Shown here: in pieces, positions 59,016 to 64,000 of the stretch
Position numbering within the stretch: the stretch's first letter is position 1
How the letters are laid out: each line of letters starts with the position of its first letter
Assembly: GCF_002953135.1 (NCBI RefSeq)
Contig: NZ_CP026372.1
Coordinates: 806,001-870,000 of the forward strand
Source of the DNA: Sphingobium sp. SCG-1
GTDB taxonomy: Bacteria > Pseudomonadota > Alphaproteobacteria > Sphingomonadales > Sphingomonadaceae
Length of the DNA stretch: 64,000 bases
Direction: 5' to 3'
The notes under the pieces: model-generated
Seen by the model: only the letters and a program-made list of their open reading frames with translations
Told to the model about the DNA's origin: nothing
Databases searched by the model: none
Program-made: the position numbers and the translations under genes

Positions 59016-59897
59016 TTATCCGTGTCTGGTTGCCGGCGCGCCGATGTGATCGGCATGAGACTCGCTTGCCGAACCCCGCCACGCCGTCAGTTCCTGCTGC
59101 AATTGTTCCTCCAGCATCCGCATGTCGTCCCTGTAGAAGTCGCGCAGCATGTCGCGCAGTTCTTCCGTCAGGGGCGGGTATTGCACAGGCGCGGCGATCG
59201 AGGCGCGCGCGCGGGCAAGCAGCGGGTTAGACCGCAGGGGATCAAGCAGCGGGCGGGTAGGCTTCAGCAGGCGACGCAGGGGCAGGGGAAGCATCGGCGC
59301 TCTGCTGTCGTTCTTGCGCTGCGCGGCCTCCTCCGGCGCGAAGTGCGCGGGCACGCCGATATGGCTGCATACGCCTGCCACGATCTCCTCGGCAGATGTC
59401 TTCACATTCTCGTACAGGATGACATGGAGCTGCTCCCTCGGGAAATGGCTCAGAAACCGCATGATGTGCGCCCCATAGAGGCCGCCATCAAGGAAGCGTG
59501 AAGATGCCGAACGGCGTGTGTCGAGATGCTTGCGAGGGTCGCCGCCAACCATCCCGCGCCGGAAATACATGCAGTAATCGGAATAGGCGCGCTGTACCGG
59601 ATCGCGTAGCTGCACGATCAGCCGGGCTTTCGGCAAAGTCGCCGCGATGCGCTCTGCCGCTTCGGGATGCGCGAGGTAGCTGGCGGATTTCTCCCCCAGG
59701 ATGCGGTTCGAAGGGGCGTCATTGAACAGGCCGCGATACCATTCAGGTCCGCGATGATGTTCCGTGCTGAAGTAATGCGGCTCGGCCTTGGGCAACCACA
59801 AATCGGGGTGACTGCGCAGTTGGTGCGCCACCCACGTTGTTGCGCCCTTCACCGCGCCGATGATGATGAAGGCCGGTTTACGATCAATCAAAGTCAC
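59016..59897 (-). CDS. sulfotransferase domain protein
   Basis: 293 residues. The PAPS-binding sites are visible: the 5'-phosphosulfate loop GAVKGATTWV (about 14-23) and the 3'-phosphate site VQLRDPVQRAYSDYC (about 95-109). The length fits a cytosolic sulfotransferase domain with no membrane segment. It would move sulfate from PAPS to a sugar or lipid; the polysaccharide genes around it make the polymer or its precursors the likely acceptor. Sulfated exopolysaccharide is not typical of sphingans. The start overlaps the end of the aminotransferase gene by 14 nt, so it is part of the operon with the dehydratase. Confidence 0.88.
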   Translation of the reverse strand: MTLIDRKPAFIIIGAVKGATTWVAHQLRSHPDLWLPKAEPHYFSTEHHRGPEWYRGLFNDAPSNRILGEKSASYLAHPEAAERIAATLPKARLIVQLRDPVQRAYSDYCMYFRRGMVGGDPRKHLDTRRSASSRFLDGGLYGAHIMRFLSHFPREQLHVILYENVKTSAEEIVAGVCSHIGVPAHFAPEEAAQRKNDSRAPMLPLPLRRLLKPTRPLLDPLRSNPLLARARASIAAPVQYPPLTEELRDMLRDFYRDDMRMLEEQLQQELTAWRGSASESHADHIGAPATRHG

Positions 59898-61110
59898 TAA
59901 GCGTCGCCTGTTTTACAATGGAGTGGAGGATTTGTCCCATTTGACGGCACATGGCCGGGCTCAACGTCGGATCGACGGGCAGGAGCAAGCTGGTCTCTCC
60001 CAAAAGGCGCGATACGGGCAGGCGTTCGGCCGGGCGCATCGCAGTGTCAGCGAAAGCTTGTTCCAGGTAGATCTCCGGGCAGCTTCCGGTCTGGCAGGGA
60101 ACACCGGCAGCGCGTGCCTCCCGGACGATGCGGTCCCGGTTCCAGCCGGGACGGAGATGCTCAGGCCGGACGAAGGCATAGAATTTATAATAGGCATGGC
60201 CGATCTCCGGCGCTGGCGCGATGAGGCGCAGCGCAGCGAGGCCGTTCAGTTCGTCGAGCAGTGCCGCAGCGTTGGCGCGGCGGTCGGCAAGCCATTGCGG
60301 CAGTTTGGCCAGTTGACGCACGCCGATGGCCGCCTGCATCTCCGTCAGGCGGTAATTGCTGCCGAAGTGATGATGGAGCCAGCGGAAGGCAATGCCGTCG
60401 CCGCCTTCCGCATAGACGCCGGGGTCTTTGCCGTGGTCCTTGAGCGACCACGCACGACGCCATACCGAAGGATCGCGTAGCAGCAGCATGCCACCTTCAC
60501 CGCCCGTCGACATGATCTTGTCGGTGCAGAAGGAGAGAGCGGCAGCGTCGCCAAATCCACCCACGGCCTTTCCACGCAACGTTGCGCCATGGGCCTGCGC
60601 GCAGTCCTCGATCAGCTTGATGCCTCGTTCGGCGGCCAGCGCGGCAATCTCGTCCACGGGCGCGGGATGACCCGCGAGGTGAACAACGATGATGGCTTGC
60701 GTTCTGTCGGTCAGGTGCGGACTGATTGTTTCTGGAGTGAGGCTCTGACTGATATTGTCGACATCGGCGAAGATCGGCGTAGCGCCACAGGCGACGATGC
60801 AGCTTGCCGACGCCATGAAGCTCCTTGCGGGCACGATGACTTCGTGGCCCGGCCCGACACCCAGCGCCCGCAGGGCAACCTCCAACGCCAACGTGCCGTT
60901 TGCGAGCGCGATCGCGTGCGGCATATCGCAAAGCTTGGAAAAGCCCGCCTCCAGTTCGGCGCACCAGTCGCCATGATGCAGCGCGTTGACGCGCCCGGTC
61001 TGGAGCACTTGCGCCACGGCTGCGATTTCGTCGGCAGCGTAAACCGGCCACCGCGACGTGATCGGAGCCAAGTCCGGCTCTGCGTCGACTTCATGAAGGG
61101 ATGCGAGCAT
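59884..61110 (-). CDS. DegT/DnrJ/EryC1 sugar aminotransferase
   Basis: 408 residues. PLP features: substrate loop ALANGTLALEVALRAL, GHEVIVPARSFMASASCI, LIEDCAQAHGA with the Asp that holds the pyridine nitrogen, and the Lys in CTDKIMSTGGEGG that forms the Schiff base. These enzymes aminate nucleotide-bound 4-keto (or 3-keto) sugars using glutamate. Here the 4,6-dehydratase upstream could supply a UDP-4-keto-6-deoxy sugar, so the product may be a 4-amino-4,6-dideoxy hexose. I chose ATG 61110 (AGGGA about 10 nt upstream) over the frame start at 61173, which would overlap the dehydratase. Confidence 0.92.
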   Translation of the reverse strand: MLASLHEVDAEPDLAPITSRWPVYAADEIAAVAQVLQTGRVNALHHGDWCAELEAGFSKLCDMPHAIALANGTLALEVALRALGVGPGHEVIVPARSFMASASCIVACGATPIFADVDNISQSLTPETISPHLTDRTQAIIVVHLAGHPAPVDEIAALAAERGIKLIEDCAQAHGATLRGKAVGGFGDAAALSFCTDKIMSTGGEGGMLLLRDPSVWRRAWSLKDHGKDPGVYAEGGDGIAFRWLHHHFGSNYRLTEMQAAIGVRQLAKLPQWLADRRANAAALLDELNGLAALRLIAPAPEIGHAYYKFYAFVRPEHLRPGWNRDRIVREARAAGVPCQTGSCPEIYLEQAFADTAMRPAERLPVSRLLGETSLLLPVDPTLSPAMCRQMGQILHSIVKQATLSDFD

Positions 61111-61123
61111 GTAACGATAATCC

Positions 61124-63175
61124 CTAATGTGTCTGGCCGACCGCGCCCTTGGCGGGCCAGGACACTTGGCCAAGATGCACGGCAGGGAGCGTTGCGCCTC
61201 GCGCCTCGGCCAAGTCGATCGGGCGATCCTTCACGGGCGAGCGGGTGACTTTTTCGAGCATGTCGAACAGTTCGTCGCGCACCTGTTCCTGATCGTGCGC
61301 CAGAACATGATCCAGCAGGCGGTCGAAACCGACTTGCAGCGTCGGCAGAGGAACGGGGACCGGTTCGGCCTCGAACACCCCCGCCAGGTCGGAGGGCAGT
61401 TGTGTTTCGCGCTCGTCGAATAATTCCTCGTAGAGTTTCTCGCCGGGGCGCAGGCCGACGATCTTGATCGGCACGTCGCGTTCCGGCACCAGCCCGGCGA
61501 GGCGGATCATGCGCCTTGCGATGTCGATGATCTTCACTGGCTCGCCCATGTCGAGAACGATGATCCGCCCGCGCTTCAGACCGAATTCCATCGCACGGGC
61601 GGTGCTGTGCAGGATCAGTTGCACGGCCTCATGCACCGTCATGAAGTACCGCGTGATCTCCGGATGCGTGACGGTGAGCGGCGCTCTGCGGTCCAATTGG
61701 CGCTGAAACAACGGGATCAGCGACCCACTGGAGCCAAGCACGTTGCCGAAGCGGACCGTCATGAAACGCGGCGAAGAGGGGCGGCCCGCGCCCTCAAGAT
61801 CGAGCGCCTGGCAATAAAGCTCACCCAGGCGCTTGGTCGCGCCCATCACGCCCACCGGGTTTACGGCCTTGTCCGTGGAAACCTGCACCATGGCGCGCAC
61901 GCCGAAGCGCTTGGCGGCGTCGGCGACATTGCGTGTTCCCATGACATTGGTCTGGACTCCCGCGCACACGTTCGTCTCCACCAGCGGCACATGCTTCAAC
62001 GCGGCGGCGTGGAAGACGAAGGCAGGCGAGAACTCCGCGAACACCGCCATCACATGCTGCCTCTGCCGGATCGAGCAGAGGATTGCGCGGCAGGAGATTT
62101 GCGGATAATTCTCCCGCAACTCCATCTCCACCGAATAGAGATTGAATTCGCCGCAATCGAGCAGCAGCAGTTCGGACGGCTCGAACCGCGCGACCTGCCG
62201 CGCCAGTTCGCGGCCGATCGTCCCGCCTGCGCCGGTAATCAACACGCGTTGACCCTGGATCGCGCGCGATACGACTGCGGGGTCCAGTTCGGTCTGCGGG
62301 CGGTCCAGAAGGTCGGCCAGATTGATGCGTTCCAGGTCCAGCGGATGATCGATCTCCGTAGCCGCAGGCGCACGCAGGACCGAAAGGTTCAATGTCTGCG
62401 CGGTCGTTACGAGCTTCAGCTTGGCAGGCCCGGTAAGACCATCGGGACCGGCGGCCAGAATGATGCAGGTCGGCCGCATGTTGTGGGCCGTCAGCGCATC
62501 CACCGCATGTTCGAGCGCGTCGATGCCACCCAGAATTGATACGCCGCGCAAACGGAGATGCGCTTCGGGGCTGTCGACGTCGAGAATGCCGACGGGAAGG
62601 TACGGAGGAAGCGGCACAAGCTCCAGATGCCGCAGGACGCCCTCAACATACTCAGGCCGCCCGACGATCAGCGCCCGCTGCTGGCTGGCGACCATGTCCG
62701 TATGTGCGGCCCTGCCGACGCGGGGCATGTGCAGACGGCGGATCTTCTGCCGCAGGATCGCTTGCCACATGCGTCCGCCAGCAAGCAGCGCCATGAGAAC
62801 GAAGCATTGGATAATGGGAACTGAGGTGGGCATCCATCTGGCTCTGGACGCGATCAGCAGTACGCAGACGGGCACGACCACCGCGAACACGGCGGCCTCC
62901 ACCAGCCGCACGAGATCGGGAAGCGAGGCAAGCCGCCATACGCGATTGTAGATGCCACTGAATTGCAGCACGACGAGGCCGCTGATGAGGAATACGGGCA
63001 GGCTGTCGAACATGCCTTCCAGCATGGCCGGAGGGATGTGCCCGTTCATCCGCAGGATCAGCGAAATCGCCAACGATGCGCCGATCGCCACGATGTCATA
63101 AAGGCTGTAGGCCAGTCTCTTGACGAGGCGCCGGTATAACTGGCGATATGAACGGCTTCCGCCGGATGGTGGCAT
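61124..63175 (-). CDS. CapD/FlaA1/WbpM-type membrane nucleotide-sugar 4,6-dehydratase
   Basis: 683 residues. Four membrane spans fill about 15-130 (YDIVAIGASLAISLILR, FLISGLVVLQFSGIYN and following), then a linker domain to about 300. The catalytic SDR begins at VLITGAGGTIGRELARQV (about 330). The active site reads STDKAVNPVGVMGATKRLGE: the usual Tyr of YxxxK is replaced by Met (MGATK), the mark of 4,6-dehydratases acting on UDP-GlcNAc or similar. The product feeds the aminotransferase next to it. Length equals WbpM/PglF relatives. Upstream lies a 355-nt gap before the divergent GT4. Confidence 0.95.
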   Translation of the reverse strand: MPPSGGSRSYRQLYRRLVKRLAYSLYDIVAIGASLAISLILRMNGHIPPAMLEGMFDSLPVFLISGLVVLQFSGIYNRVWRLASLPDLVRLVEAAVFAVVVPVCVLLIASRARWMPTSVPIIQCFVLMALLAGGRMWQAILRQKIRRLHMPRVGRAAHTDMVASQQRALIVGRPEYVEGVLRHLELVPLPPYLPVGILDVDSPEAHLRLRGVSILGGIDALEHAVDALTAHNMRPTCIILAAGPDGLTGPAKLKLVTTAQTLNLSVLRAPAATEIDHPLDLERINLADLLDRPQTELDPAVVSRAIQGQRVLITGAGGTIGRELARQVARFEPSELLLLDCGEFNLYSVEMELRENYPQISCRAILCSIRQRQHVMAVFAEFSPAFVFHAAALKHVPLVETNVCAGVQTNVMGTRNVADAAKRFGVRAMVQVSTDKAVNPVGVMGATKRLGELYCQALDLEGAGRPSSPRFMTVRFGNVLGSSGSLIPLFQRQLDRRAPLTVTHPEITRYFMTVHEAVQLILHSTARAMEFGLKRGRIIVLDMGEPVKIIDIARRMIRLAGLVPERDVPIKIVGLRPGEKLYEELFDERETQLPSDLAGVFEAEPVPVPLPTLQVGFDRLLDHVLAHDQEQVRDELFDMLEKVTRSPVKDRPIDLAEARGATLPAVHLGQVSWPAKGAVGQTH

Positions 63176-63530
63176 CGGTCCCCCCTTGTTTGATGTCGCC
63201 GACAGGACTGAGGCTCCGCGCTATCTTACATGGCTGTTTCGCAAGGTTAGCGGCGCGCGTTCGCCCATGAAATCGCGCATTGGGGCGAAGCGATAGGGGG
63301 TATGTTTCGGCTCCTATTGGCACGCATCAGTCTCGAAAGACTCTGGTTGAATCCATAAGGAGTGTTTGCGGCAGCTTTGGCCCTCTCAAGGATGACGGAC
63401 GAAATAGCGTAGGCGATTGTCCGCAGTGCGCGCTTAAACTTTCCCCGTAATCGAGCGCACCCGTTCAGGGCACGTCGCGCTCAGCAAAGGGGAAAGACAT
63501 GCGATATTGCGTGGCGGAAGCCTCACCTTC
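63176..63530. other. 355-nt divergent intergenic region
   Basis: No coding sequence is supported between the dehydratase (minus) and the GT4 (plus). TTCGCCC (63260-63266) and GGGCGAA (63283-63289) form a 7-bp inverted repeat with a 16-nt gap. Promoters for both directions must be here, but no consensus element could be assigned; no EcfG or CtrA box was found. Confidence 0.5.
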
Positions 63531-64000
63531 ATGCAGGTGAAGGTGCTCCATGTCATAACGGGGCTGAACGTGGGCGGTGCCGAAGCGATGCTCGCGCGAT
63601 TGCTGGATCACGAGCGATCCCGGGGTGGCGTTCGTGCGCAGGTGGCTACGCTGATGCCTCAGGGCGTGGTCGGTCGGCAAATGGCGGCTTCAGGCGTCGT
63701 CGTGCACCAATTGGGGATGCGCGGCTTGATCTCGGCGGTGCCTGCCGCCCTGCGCCTCGCCCGGCTGATCGGTAAGGAACGGCCCGATGTCGTCGTTGCA
63801 TGGATGCATCACGCGCAGCTTGCCTCAACCCTTGCCGTACTTCTGGCGCAGACGAGAACGCCGGTGGTCTGGAACGTGCGCCATTCGCTCGGCGGGTTCG
63901 AACGCGAAAAATGGCTTACGCGCCTGATCCTCAAACTTCAGGTCCGTATCTCCAGAATGCCGACCGCTATCATTTATAACAGCCGCGCGGCTGCGGCCCA
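63531..64000 (+). CDS. family 4 glycosyltransferase, 5' part (runs off the window)
   Basis: 156 residues are visible with no stop before the window end. The start matches the N-terminal GT-B domain: VKVLHVITGLNVGGAEAML, then an Arg/Val-rich stretch and the PDVVVAWMHHAQLA motif that is common in GT4 proteins of polysaccharide loci, then VVWNVRHSL. The donor domain is beyond the window. ATG at 63531 is preceded by GGAAG 11-15 nt upstream, so the start is only moderately certain. It opens a new plus-strand unit beside the dehydratase. Confidence 0.85.
   Translation, partial: MQVKVLHVITGLNVGGAEAMLARLLDHERSRGGVRAQVATLMPQGVVGRQMAASGVVVHQLGMRGLISAVPAALRLARLIGKERPDVVVAWMHHAQLASTLAVLLAQTRTPVVWNVRHSLGGFEREKWLTRLILKLQVRISRMPTAIIYNSRAAAA

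Noticed and set aside
1..64000. CRISPR arrays, tRNA or rRNA genes, insertion sequences, integrases
   Set aside because: No regularly spaced direct repeats, no tRNA-like cloverleaf signatures and no transposase-like reading frame were found by eye.

Overview
The window reads as a chromosomal segment of a sphingomonad (Alphaproteobacteria, Sphingomonadales; Sphingomonas/Sphingobium-like). This is inference from high GC, a sphingan-type polysaccharide export set, three exact GGAAC-N16-CGTT promoters of the alphaproteobacterial general stress sigma factor EcfG, an exact CtrA box, and a gene-transfer-agent (GTA) head-spike pair. No rRNA, tRNA, CRISPR array, transposase or integrase was found.

Layout. 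(1) 0-3 kb: a short-chain dehydrogenase, a 36-residue membrane protein behind an EcfG promoter, and a spike-base/SGNH-hydrolase pair resembling GTA head-spike genes ghsA-ghsB. (2) 3-20 kb: polysaccharide assembly and decoration: GT4 (broken at a G run), GT2, a metallophosphatase, a Rap1a/Tai-like protein (broken at a C run), three OafA-type acyltransferases, a hexapeptide acyltransferase, an MBOAT/SGNH pair, a GH5 lipoprotein, a SleB-type hydrolase, and a wzx-GT4-GT26-acyltransferase-acyltransferase operon. (3) 19.5-28.5 kb: two single-domain response regulators, an S8 autotransporter protease and an 1818-residue autotransporter with a CtrA box at its start. (4) 28.7-46.9 kb: envelope and stress genes: lipoprotein and L,D-transpeptidase, methyltransferase, a GH1-RmlD fusion, DUF488, two transglutaminases with an M3 peptidase, N-formylglutamate amidohydrolase, a DUF1593-RTX protein, and an operon with a stress protein, SDR, histidine phosphatase and NAD(P)HX dehydratase, then hemerythrin and small stress proteins. 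(5) 47-52 kb: CheR-PAS, receiver-less CheB and an HWE histidine kinase. (6) 52.5-64 kb: type I secretion ATPase and adaptor, GT4, outer-membrane barrel, OPX lipoprotein, sulfotransferase, DegT aminotransferase, CapD/FlaA1-type dehydratase and the start of another GT4.

How it fits together. The two outer blocks look like parts of one surface-polysaccharide programme. Wzx flips repeat units, the OPX protein and barrel export the chain, glycosyltransferases build it, and acyltransferases and possibly a sulfotransferase decorate it. The dehydratase plus aminotransferase suggest a 4-amino-4,6-dideoxy sugar, which classical sphingans lack. No initiating sugar-phosphate transferase, Wzy polymerase or PCP/Wzc co-polymerase is visible, so part of the pathway lies elsewhere. 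The centre is enriched in general-stress-response genes, and the chemoreceptor-type signalling genes beside an HWE kinase could feed that response.

Most noteworthy: a GTA spike with an esterase-type domain beside an acylated-polysaccharide locus; the EcfG-driven 36-residue protein; the CtrA-marked giant autotransporter; two homopolymer frameshifts (phase variation or sequencing error); the GH1-RmlD fusion; and the candidate sulfated, amino-dideoxy-sugar polysaccharide.
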